NCBI RefSeq assembly: GCF_015706575.1
Contig: NW_024037072.1
Location: 21,267,162 to 21,331,161, forward strand
Reading direction: 5' to 3'
Origin: Patiria miniata
Taxonomy: Eukaryota > Echinodermata > Asteroidea > Valvatida > Asterinidae
Length of the DNA: 64,000 bases
The position numbers were made by a program, and so were the translations under genes. The notes under the pieces were generated by a model. That model ran no database searches. It was not told where the DNA came from and worked only from the letters and a program-made list of their open reading frames with translations. Below, piece after piece: positions 13,401 through 21,400 of the stretch (position 1 is the first letter of the stretch; each line of letters begins with the position of its first letter).

Positions 13401-13457
13401 ACAAATTACACAATTATTGACATTCAACACAATCTTTAAAGCCATTTTTTGGGACAA
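4336..13457 (-). CDS. Uncharacterised 491-aa protein with N-terminal ZAD-like zinc module (8 exons)
   Basis: Eight minus-strand exons join with consistent phases (1,1,1,0,2,0,2) at GT-AG sites and give a 491-aa open frame: 13145-13457, 12181-12273, 11315-11599, 9194-9285, 7058-7362, 6597-6738, 4485-4621, 4336-4444. Residues 1-95 hold CVIC (16-19) and CSEC (74-77), the CxxC-x(n)-CxxC spacing of ZAD-type zinc modules, followed by a long helix ending near KRLNKN. Residues 136-230 are Lys/Glu/Thr-rich and probably disordered. Residues 262-455 look folded, with VFDQIQRGCYGAA, MNFKWQDAMKEFKTHLPILY, LVPGLGLVLSMVTTMRNQ and LHTHGLSKNALESC. That C-terminal region recalls lineage-expanded invertebrate proteins, some of transposon origin, but I cannot name the family. 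The gene is head to head with CPSF2. No catalytic motif is evident and no function is assigned. The acceptor of exon 4 and the junctions of exons 7-8 are the least certain. Confidence 0.7.
4485..4621 (-). CDS. ZAD-like gene, coding exon 7 (residues 411-455)
   Basis: Acceptor AATTTCCAG, donor GTACAG, 137 bp. Encodes ALESCASVGLCPTIKTVAPC to CKDYM. The donor was chosen because it is the one that keeps the frame into exon 8. Confidence 0.55.
4660..5038 (-). mobile_element. LINE 3' end with an AATG-type tail
   Basis: A minus-strand frame reads GRYELKHIFYFLDELRTKPN, then a stop, then AATAAATGTAATGAAATG, a simple tail typical of CR1-like LINE 3' ends. It lies in the last intron region of the ZAD-like gene. 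Its 5' limit is unclear. Confidence 0.4.
5450..5790 (+). mobile_element. tRNA-derived SINE
   Basis: The head resembles a tRNA with B box GGTTCGAATCC at about 5511-5521 (anticodon-like CTCTCACC upstream). The unit ends in a TATTATTATT tail near 5775. It lies in intron 6 of the ZAD-like gene. Confidence 0.75.
6008..6306 (+). mobile_element. tRNA-derived SINE (second family)
   Basis: A tRNA-like head (GTGGTCTAGTGG box A, GGTTCGAATCC box B) is followed by the body motif GCACTTTACTACGATTACCT and an ATTATTATCATTATT tail. Related bodies occur at 16015, 19430, 41190, 44430 and 44825. Confidence 0.8.
6597..6738 (-). CDS. ZAD-like gene, coding exon 6 (residues 363-410)
   Basis: Acceptor TTTTTACAG, donor GTAAGT, 142 bp. 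In the phase carried over from exon 5 it encodes TSKRVGKLVPGLGLVLSMVT and ends LHTHGLSKN. Confidence 0.7.
6836..7039. mobile_element. Tc1/mariner-type MITE
   Basis: Inverted ends CAGGGTGTACC and GGTTCACCCTG are flanked by TA on both sides (6834-6835, 7040-7041). 204 bp, no ORF. It lies in intron 5 of the minus-strand gene. Confidence 0.75.
7058..7362 (-). CDS. ZAD-like gene, coding exon 5 (residues 262-362)
   Basis: Acceptor CCACACAG, donor GTAAGT, 305 bp open throughout. Encodes RFKDIVFDQIQRGCYGAAVD to VASPGDVTKLR, the start of the folded C-terminal region. Confidence 0.7.
7388..7888. mobile_element. TTAA-target MITE, AGGGAATATACA family, copy 1
   Basis: Flanked by TTAA on both sides (7384-7387, 7889-7892), with ends AGGGAAAATACA and TGTATATTCCCT. 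The centre carries a GATCGGCCGATC palindrome at about 7557-7568. Copies 2 and 3 lie at 25475 and 45195. TTAA targets are typical of piggyBac-type elements; the assignment is inference. Confidence 0.75.
8375..8524. repeat. 150-bp inverted-repeat element
   Basis: Ends ATGGAGTACCGAAGTG and CACTTCGGTACTCCAT are exact complements, continuing into GACGTCA and TGACGT. Probable MITE. It lies in intron 4 of the ZAD-like gene. Confidence 0.65.
9194..9285 (-). CDS. ZAD-like gene, coding exon 4 (residues 231-261)
   Basis: Pyrimidine-rich acceptor ending CGAAAG, donor GTGGGG. The phase-1 entry encodes VRMPKRHNVACDTDDLPVQV and exits in phase 0. It is a weaker exon than its neighbours but keeps the frame. 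Confidence 0.5.
9828..9960. repeat. Dispersed repeat, copy 1 (pair with 12700-12862)
   Basis: Shares CCTGTATAA, TGATGTCATTTCAT, TGTGATTGGTCAATTT and TCAGTTTTGTAATAC, in the same order, with the second copy. Probably remnants of one transposon family. Confidence 0.5.
9961..10970. other. Intron 3 sequence of the ZAD-like gene, no recognised feature
   Basis: About 1 kb with scattered GC-richer patches and no supportable exon. It includes a stretch near 10018-10060 (CTGATTGGTCAGAGTCTCGA) that resembles the sequence at the duplication junction near 42200. Confidence 0.4.
11056..11205. repeat. Inverted repeat with AACGTTGAGACC arms
   Basis: Arms at about 11070-11116 and 11150-11203 share GGTCTCAACGTTTTGACT, AGAACTTGTCTTTGG and CCTGCTTTAAGTC in opposite orientation. 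This cassette is common at retroelement termini in marine invertebrates; the class is not resolved. Confidence 0.5.
11315..11599 (-). CDS. ZAD-like gene, coding exon 3 (residues 136-230)
   Basis: Acceptor CTAACAG, donor GTGGGA, 285 bp, phase 1 to phase 1. Encodes a low-complexity charged linker with a short internal repeat (CHNVMTEDEGG, then CHNATS). A further small exon near 11757-11865 cannot be excluded. Confidence 0.65.
12181..12273 (-). CDS. ZAD-like gene, coding exon 2 (residues 105-135)
   Basis: Acceptor TTCATAG, donor GTAATT, phase 1 at both ends. Encodes YIGVLRNKRKWLDFFESSKE, which continues the exon 1 frame without a stop. Confidence 0.7.
12403..12466. mobile_element. 64-bp palindromic element, copy 1, with 9-bp target duplication
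   Basis: An inverted repeat of 32+32 bp with 3 mismatches, ends TACTTCT and AGAAGTA. It is bounded by the direct repeat GGTCGACTC at 12394-12402 and 12467-12475. The inner 12 bp of each half (ACCTCTCATTAG and its complement) differ from copy 2, while the outer arms match it. Confidence 0.8.
12700..12862. repeat. Dispersed repeat, copy 2 (pair with 9828-9960)
   Basis: Shares the same ordered blocks as copy 1, including TGACGTCATTTCATCC and TGTGATTGGCCAATTC. Confidence 0.5.
12948..12986. repeat. Poly-G tract
   Basis: Nearly uninterrupted run of G broken by a single A and flanked by GTGGGTGG. Low-complexity DNA in intron 1 of the ZAD-like gene. Confidence 0.9.
13145..13457 (-). CDS. ZAD-like gene, coding exon 1 (residues 1-104)
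   Basis: Starts at ATG 13457 (MSQKMALKIV) and ends in phase 1 at a GTGAGC donor. It carries both CxxC pairs. A second Met at residue 5 (13445) is an alternative start. Confidence 0.75.
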
Positions 13458-13509
13458 AATCTACACATTCATTCATGTCATGTGCACCCCAGCAACTCCG
13501 TGTTTGATC

Positions 13510-13941
13510 GGGGGTCAGACAAGACGACCGTTGAGACAACTCGACTCGGGACAAGTCACCCGTTGAGACAACTCGACCGTTGAGACAACTCGACCGTATG
13601 TGCGATAAATGGAAAGACAAGTCGACCGTTGAGACAAGTCGCCTCGCATGTTTTTGGGCCTAGTTTAGGGGAAAGTACCGGGGATTTTGACGGCGGCTGA
13701 TCGCCGTTTGGGAGTTATGACACATAATAGAGCAGAGCCGATATAGCGCAGCGTGATTGTCCTTGCACATCGTTCGAATTTGCCGGGCCTGTGCGCGCAT
13801 CTCCGGTCAACCGCGTGGCCGTACCGTGCACGTGCCGTGCACGTTAGCTGTCTCAACGGTCGAGTTGTCCCGAGTCGAGTTGTCTCAACAGCCGACTTGT
13901 CCCGAGTCGAGTTGTCTCAACGGTCGACTTGTCTGACATTC
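13510..13941. mobile_element. Foldback transposon with GTTGAGACAACTCGAC repeats in its arms
   Basis: Inverted ends contain GTCAGACAAG and CTTGTCTGAC. Each arm holds several direct copies of a motif around CGACCGTTGAGACAACTCGA, in opposite orientation on the two sides. The 8-bp repeat GTTTGATC at 13502-13509 and 13942-13949 fits a target duplication. 432 bp, with a GC-rich interior and no ORF of interest. Confidence 0.7.
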
Positions 13942-13999
13942 GTTTGATCCGCAATTCGCAAATTTACCGCGAATTGAACCGGCTATAGGTACTAGACGT

Positions 14000-14105
14000 A
14001 AACATGATTGCGATATTGTATGTAATTAGTCTGGTTCGCGACCTATCATGCGACATGTGCGTCACATGCACAAACAGTACAAATAACTACAAAGCTAGTT
14101 TAAAC
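14000..14105 (+). other. CPSF2: Candidate noncoding first exon of CPSF2
   Basis: A consensus donor AAAC|GTAAGT at 14106 lies upstream of the acceptor TTGTTACAG at 15259. The 5' limit is a guess; only the donor is seen. Confidence 0.35.
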
Positions 14106-14562
14106 GTAAGTACTCGGGCACGCAGCTTTCCTGTCTAATTTTAATGATTATTGTCTTCTAAGTTCTAGCTGTCTTGTCTGAATTTTGCTGACGTGACGTT
14201 AGGGATATCTCATTTACGTACATGTTGGGCATCCGGGCTTTAATTTGATGAGGCGAGGCCAGGGTAAAACAAATCTATGCTACTGCTAGGAAAGAGTGTT
14301 CATGTTGCAACCTGACAACACGCTACTTCGATCGGCGGTTGTGTATTATTTATAGGCCTACAACAAAATTGGAAACTGTCTCTCAGTCCCAGATTCATTT
14401 TTGCAATGACAGACCTTCATTTAGATGATATATGAAGAAAAAAGCAGCGCCAGAATGCAACATGCTTTCCGCTATGCCTATGGTAACAGAACTATTTCAT
14501 GTTAATTGGCTGGTTCCCTGACGAAATAGTGTTGAACGTCACAATCTTTGGCTGTTGGAACC

Positions 14563-14626
14563 TACTTCTGAAATCAGAAGGCTTCCTCCGTCTGCAGACG
14601 GAGGAAGCCTTCTGATTTCAGAAGTA
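14563..14626. mobile_element. 64-bp perfect palindrome, copy 2, with 9-bp target duplication
   Basis: The two 32-bp halves are exact reverse complements; the left half begins TACTTCTGAAATCAGAAGGC. It is bounded by GTTGGAACC at 14554-14562 and 14627-14635. It has the same length, ends and target-duplication size as copy 1, but an unrelated 12-bp inner segment. Confidence 0.85.
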
Positions 14627-14689
14627 GTTGGAACCCAAATGTTTCTCGGACTCTTTTTCTATAAAAAAAAAACAACACCCTTCAAACCA

Positions 14690-14875
14690 TAGTCCGAGTA
14701 ACTTGGACCTAGGTCTACAAGTCAGCTTTTTTAACATTGGGACATGGTCTGGCAATAGTCCGAGTAACTTGGACCCTAAATTGCCTTTTTTTAACATCGG
14801 GACATGGTCTGCCAATCCTGACATGCCCGATGTAGTCTGAGTATAAATTGGGACTCTACAAATCACCTTTTTAAC
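14690..14875 (+). repeat. Tandem repeat of a roughly 75-bp unit, about 2.5 copies
   Basis: The blocks AGTCCGAGTAACTTGGACC, then TTTTTTAACATTGGGACATG, then GTCTGCCAAT recur in order. It lies in CPSF2 intron 1. Confidence 0.7.
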
Positions 14876-15265
14876 ATTTAAAAAAAAACCAAAAACCAAC
14901 AAACGAACATACAACCCCAACATTCCAATAAACAACAAACAGACATGCATTAAAATCACACACATATCATATTTCACCGGTACATTACATTACAGTATGT
15001 GTCCGAAAATTTGTTTTAACATACTAAATTGTAACGAAATCTTGGATCCTTGACTTGATTGAGAACCAGCCAAATGTGTTAAAATTGACCGGGCGACTAC
15101 AATCCGAATGACTACAATATTAACATATGATATTGTAATCATCCAGGTACTTTTCCCAAAAGAATACAATTCACAGACACTTTCAACTCACATCAGTCGA
15201 GAAAATTAATGACCTGCTCTAAACTTTTTTTTTGTTCCATTTAATTTCCGTTGTTACAGGTGTTG

Positions 15266-15316
15266 ATGTCTATTCATACTATCTCCAGAGGAGCAATAAT
15301 GTCACATCAGGAATAA
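15266..15316 (+). CDS. Upstream ORF in the CPSF2 leader (16 aa)
   Basis: ATG at 15266 opens a 16-codon frame (MSIHTISRGAIMSHQE) that stops at 15316, 15 bases before the CPSF2 start. It holds a second in-frame ATG at 15299. Whether it is translated is unknown. Confidence 0.35.
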   Translation: MSIHTISRGAIMSHQE

Positions 15317-15331
15317 GATCAGTCAACCAGC

Positions 15332-15480
15332 ATGACATCTATTATAAAGCTGACCCCCTTCTCGGGGGTAGGGGATGAGTCTCCGCCCTGCTATATGCTT
15401 CAGGTGGATGAGTTCCGCTTTCTTCTGGACTGTGGCTGGGACGAGAGTTTCAACTTGGACTACATCGAGAACTTAAAAAA
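15332..15480 (+). CDS. CPSF2: CPSF2 coding exon 1 (residues 1-49)
   Basis: Encodes [20 protein letters not shown]-type N terminus (read as TPFSGVG here) through [19 protein letters not shown]. Donor GTAGGT at 15481, phase 2. The transcribed exon starts at 15260. Confidence 0.95.
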
Positions 15481-18400
15481 GTAGGTCTTTGAAATGAAGG
15501 TTACAATGTACATGTATATTATTTTTTATTGTTACCTGTGCTACACAACTGAAAACATACTCTTCAAATGTTCAGTTGTTCTTTAACCCTAACATACATG
15601 TACCTACATCCATCAAAATACACACCCCTGTTTTGGAGGATTTTGGTGGAATCAGGATACCTCCATATTGAAAAAGTTGGGGGATTTTGATGGATTCAGG
15701 ACAGTAAGCTTAACGGTACTGTAGGATTTGATGGATTCAGGATACCTCCATATTGAGCAGTTGGGGGACTTTGATGGATTCTGGATCTCAACAGATTTAC
15801 TCCCGGCTAACTGGTGGATTCTGATAGACTCACTGGCCACCAACATTTTTGTGCATGGCAAAATTGATGGATTTTGGCAGATTTAGGATACTTTCTAGCA
15901 AAAATACCCAAGGGGTTAGGGTTTAGAATTAGAAATTATTGTGATGACATTTTCTCTGTAGCCTGTACATTCATGTCAATTTAACAGATGGGAAGACTGT
16001 GAATTGGTTTTCCTTACCGGGAACATGGTGTTTGTGCCCTTGGGCAAGACACTTAACTACAATTGCCTCTCTCCACCCAGGAGTATGGGTGTCTGTGAGG
16101 GTAGAGGTCTGAATTTGGCTGATATCTGCCCCAGCGTGGTCTCTTGGCCTGATGAACGGGGGGAATAATTGTAAAACGCTTTGAAATTGTTGATATGAGA
16201 TGGAAAGTACTATACAGGGTGGATCAAAAAAATGAAACCGAGATATTATTGCTAATTGGAACAGAAGTAGGGCACATGTGAATCAAAGGGAGATATCATC
16301 TGTTAGGGTTGAATCTCCTCTTTAAAATGACACCCTGATCATGTCCTTACATTCACGGTTGACTGAGCAGTGACCAATTTTATGCAAGGGTCTATTTAGC
16401 GGCTTGTGCCACTTTTCGTGGTGAAATCATTGTTTTCCCCACCTGCCTTGAATGGCAACCATAGCCTTTCACTCTGTGACAAATGACACCACAAAAACCA
16501 CAGTTGAAAAGTGGCGCAAGCCTCTAAATAGACCCTTTCATAAAATGGGTCACTGCTCAGTCAACCGTGAATGTAATATTAAAACATGATCAGGGTGTCA
16601 TTTTAAAGAGGAGATTCGACCCCAACAGAGAATATCTCCCTTTGATTCACATGTGCCCTACTTCTGTTCCAATTAGCAATAATATCTCGGTTTCGTTTTA
16701 TTTATAAGAGTTACAGTTTATAAGCATTACCATTTGTTTTTATGAAAAATGTCATGCTTCTGTACAGAAAACTCTTCCCCTCAAATATGTAAAAAAAAAA
16801 AAGTAAGACACATTGGTCTTGCAATTTACTTGCGACGGTTCACTCCCTGTATGTACTTGCATTATCTATGCTCTGCTTTTTTTCCCTCCAGGCATGTTCA
16901 TCAGATCGATGCCATGTTACTAACCTACCCAGACCACCTCCACCTTGGTGCCTTGCCGTACATCGTTGGCAAGTGCGGCCTGACGTGCCCCATCTACGCA
17001 ACCATCCCTGTCTACAAGATGGGACAGATGTTCATGTATGACCTGTACCAAGTAAGTACCTGGTGCAACACAGTTAGGGATGCCTTGCACAAGACTTGTT
17101 CAACCCAGGATCCTTGCATAGTACCGGTAGATTGTGCCTGGCAGATAGTGCTTGGCATACATGTAGGTGCCGATGTACTTACATGTATGTGTCCTTCTGA
17201 GTGGCACCTCCAACTTTTCATTTGTATCTATTGAGGGGAAACTTTTGAATCTTGTGTGATCACAGGGAGTGAGACTCTAAAGAGTAAAATCACTCGTGTG
17301 ATAGGTGAAGAATGTACCTTGCTCGATCTCAAGACTCTTGTTCCCAGCCACAAAGAGTCTCATATTTCAGAGTCTGCCCCCGCCCCCTCAAAAAAAAAAA
17401 TATGCTACTGATAATTTTATAGAGGTATTTTTTTATTTTTATTTTTATTTTTTTTTGGGGGGGGGGAGATGGGTTAAATATGATCAGTGTAGCTTTCGTG
17501 ATTATTTTTAGTGAAATTGCCAATCACGAGAAATATATTTTATCAAAAACTATTCATCCTTTAATCAAATTTTTAATGTTTTTTTTTTACCCTTACTCCC
17601 TTGGCATTTTTGTTAGGTTGCAACCTCAATCCTGCAAAATCCTCCAACAGCCTCCATGTAAAAATTGCATACAGCCTCAATCCTGCAAGATCTTCCATTA
17701 TTTCTTGAATTTGGTCATTGGAGGGGTGACCACTTCCTCAATCCTGCAAAATCCTCCAGCAATCACTGTCAATATGTTGAGGCAGAGCCAGTGACATCCT
17801 GGAGCAGTGCGGAGGATTTCAAGTATAATCTTGGCCTAAATTTATGCACGGCTGAGCATAAACAACCCAATGTTCGTCACAGACTTTGACACAGTTGCAT
17901 CCTCCAAAATCAGCCAGCACATTTTGCCGTATAGCCTCAATTGTGCAAAAATCCTCCATTTTGCAAAGATGATTTTGGAGGATTTGGGAAGGTTAGGGTT
18001 AATAAAGTGCAAGATTTAAGACCAATGTGTTGATACATGTATTCTTTATTAAATTGATGCATACAGAATACATTGAGGAAGTACAGGCAACCATCCCAAG
18101 ACAAATATTAATATATCTTGCAAGTCAAGTAAGTGCACTGCACTTACATTTTACCGGAACTCTGTCTCCTGTTTTGTTTCGTTTTCAGTCGAGGCACAAT
18201 TCAGAAGAGTTTGACTTGTTCACACTGGACGATGTAGACTCGGCGTTTGACAAGATCATTCAGTTGAAGTACTCCCAGAGCACCAACCTCAAAGGTACAC
18301 ATTACGTTTATTAGCGTCGCTGGTTCATTGCTGTGTGGCTGATGCATAACTCATCAAGCTGATGGCAGATTTAACCAGTTCACGTTGGATGACGTGTATT

Positions 18401-21400
18401 CACGCAAAGGTTTTGCGGTATTGGGAACAATTGACGGATAAACACGCAGCAAGTGAGGCTAAAAATATCTGTCAGCGATCCGCTCCCAGCCAGCGAGCAA
18501 GGTCGGAAATATCAGGGTATTCTACCGGCAGATGACGGCCTGAACCCGTCTGGCATCGAGGTTTGTGAAAAACTTCATCCGGTCAATGCCAAAATAATAC
18601 CGGCGCAAACTGGTTAAGGAACTGGAGATCTTTTGAGCTGCTGCATAAGAGAATATCAAGATTACGGTACTTGGTTTAAAAGACCAGTCTTTTATAATAT
18701 TAATGTGTGTTCATAAGTCACGCGTAACATAATTATTGCTCAAGGCACAACATCATTAGGCCCCAAAAAACAAAACTTGTTTTTCGAAACTTCGTGCGTT
18801 TATCTGTGCAACAATTTTGAATGTTGCATTTTTTGTTCCTGAGTTATGCAGATGTGATGAAAAAAAATGAAAAATCGATAAAAATTCACTCGATGATGTC
18901 ATCATAATGTCACTTCAATTTTCATCTGTAACACATTCCTTACTATGTACACACAAAGTTTCAACCCAATTGGCCTTGTAGTTCTCTAGATATGGGCCGT
19001 TGAAAAATGCATCTTGAAGATGACTTCGCATGACCCCTGATGACATCATCGTGACATGAGAGTAAAATGCATGAGTTCAGTACAGGGTCTGTGCAAAGTT
19101 TCATCACATTTGAAGTCTGTTGAATGTCAAAAGAGGGGTGCGAAATGAAGCATGGACAAAGTCTATTGGATTTGGAATAGAACAAGAAGTAATCAAAAAA
19201 AAAAAAATCAGTAGAAAAACAATCCTTGACCAACCGACCTTCCTGATATTTTTAGTGTGAGGGCAACACAACAGTTTCATTTTGGCCTTATTACCTCTAC
19301 TCGCTGGGTTCATTTTACAAAGACCATCTCTGGAGTAGACAGCTTAATGCTGCCATTTCCGCACAAATAAGCTACAATCAATCACTCAAAGTAACCATCT
19401 ATGTGTACCAAGGATGGAGTACCCATTTGCTGGGCACGTGTGGTCTATTGGTTGAACACAGGATTCATGATCGTGAGGTTGTGGGTTCAAGCCCCACCGT
19501 GGTCATGCGTGTTGTGCCCTTGAGTAAGGCACTTTACCTCAATTACTCCTCTCAACCAAGGTGTGAAATGGGTACCGGCATTATTCCATGCTGGGAAGGT
19601 AACAGACTCGCTGTGGAGGAGGTGTGGCGATCCCCCCACAGCAGCATATGAGTCTGGCCCAATCGCTAGGTTAGGAGTAGGTTAGGAGTTGGTTAGGAGT
19701 AGCGATTAGTGACAAAGTATCGTGCCTAGAACACATGCACCACAACCCCCAGACTGGAATCGAACCCACAACCAGCAGAATAACTCACTGACCACAAGGT
19801 GGATTCTCCAGACCACTAGAGGCCCTGGCACTTCAGTCTCATTCTACATCTTCTCTTTCTACACATTGCAATTCACTTTTCCCACTTTGTTTCCCCCCAA
19901 ATCAGGCAAAGGCCATGGCCTGACAATTACGCCCCTGCCTGCCGGTCACATGATCGGAGGCACGCTGTGGCGCATAGTCAAAGACGGTGAGGAAGAGATC
20001 ATCTATGCCATTGACTACAACCACAAGAAGGAGCGACACCTCAACGGATGCGTCTTGGAGTCACTGAACCGACCATCGCTTCTCATCACTGATGCCTTCA
20101 ATGCCACGTATGTACAGGCCAGAAGGAGGCTCAGGGACGAACAACTGATGAGTAAGTCTATCATCAGAATCGTTATTATAAATATTTGCTGGTAATGTAA
20201 GCAAGGAATCCAACCCTAACCCTGCTGAATCCAACAGGATCCAACTATGTCATATACCCGATGGAGCCTGTTGGATTGAGCAGTTAACCCCTTGTGTACA
20301 TTCCTCATGCAAAATGTTAGATTCAGCAGGCAACTGAACCACATTATAACGCATTGTTGGACTCCGTTGGATTCAGCAGACAACTGAAAATGAGGCACAG
20401 TGGATTGAACAGGAAAGTCCGGTTGGACTCTGTTGGATTTAGCAGGGTAGTCCTGAGGAAGTGCTAGGGGGTTAGGTAGAGTAGATCATTTGCAACTATC
20501 CAAAAAGTACCTGACAAAGTTATTGCTGAAAAGCTTACTTGTATTTAAGATAGTAATGGCACTAAACTCCGTGTGAAATTATTCTTTCTGGCATGCTGTC
20601 ATTTTGAAAAAAACAATAAAAGAAGGCCATTTCCAAAGATGCGTCGGGTGACACATTTTTGAAAATTTACGTTAGTTGGTTTGTGATCCATTAATAGGTG
20701 CGCGCAAGCATTGGCACATTAGGACATTATTCGTCAGTTCAGTGCATGACATCGTGTAGCTGCAATCGGCTGAATAAGAACGTGTCCCAAACACTGATTT
20801 CAAGCGCAATTCAAAACACGATTTTGCAAATTTAATTGAAACCGAGATCCCAGCATATTGTTTTCTCAGAATATACAGCATTCATCAGAGCAAAAAACTT
20901 CATCAGTTTAGTTGTTAAGCATCCCGTCTTTAGATTGTGAGCACTTTTGTTGCTTCAAACAACAAAAATGACAAATGATCTTTTACGCCTGCTGTACCGC
21001 ACCCTTACTTCAACTTTCCCAAAAAGTGCCTTCTCTGTGGGTTTGTTTGGCGCTGCCAATTAATTTCTGCCTCAGCAGTAAGTCTGTTATGTTCAGAACC
21101 GATAGGAAATAAATACACCGAACAAGTCTATGGTGAGCTTCCCAGGCCCTCTTAATCCCTCTGAATCAGTACCATTAATGACTGCCAGATTCACCCTGTG
21201 GTGGCATTTATTATGCACACCATAAGTGCAAGGTTTTTAAACTCTTATGGCAAGGTCTAGCTTTCACGCATGAAGAAACCTTTGGAGAGACTCTGACAAA
21301 ATGTTCAGTTTTAAAGAGAAATATTATGGGAAACCCACAGAATCTGTTAGGGATTGAATTCAAAATCAACATATTGCAGACTTGTCTTTAAGGCCTCTGA

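Larger units (their letters stand above)
13458..14105. promoter_or_regulatory. Probable shared promoter region of divergent genes
   Basis: The ZAD-like gene starts at 13457 on the minus strand. A GTAAGT donor at 14106, opposite an acceptor at 15259, suggests a noncoding CPSF2 first exon ending at 14105. The stretch is CpG-rich near 13650-13850 and two thirds of it is a foldback transposon. No TATA box is evident. Promoter function is inferred from the head-to-head arrangement. Confidence 0.4.
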
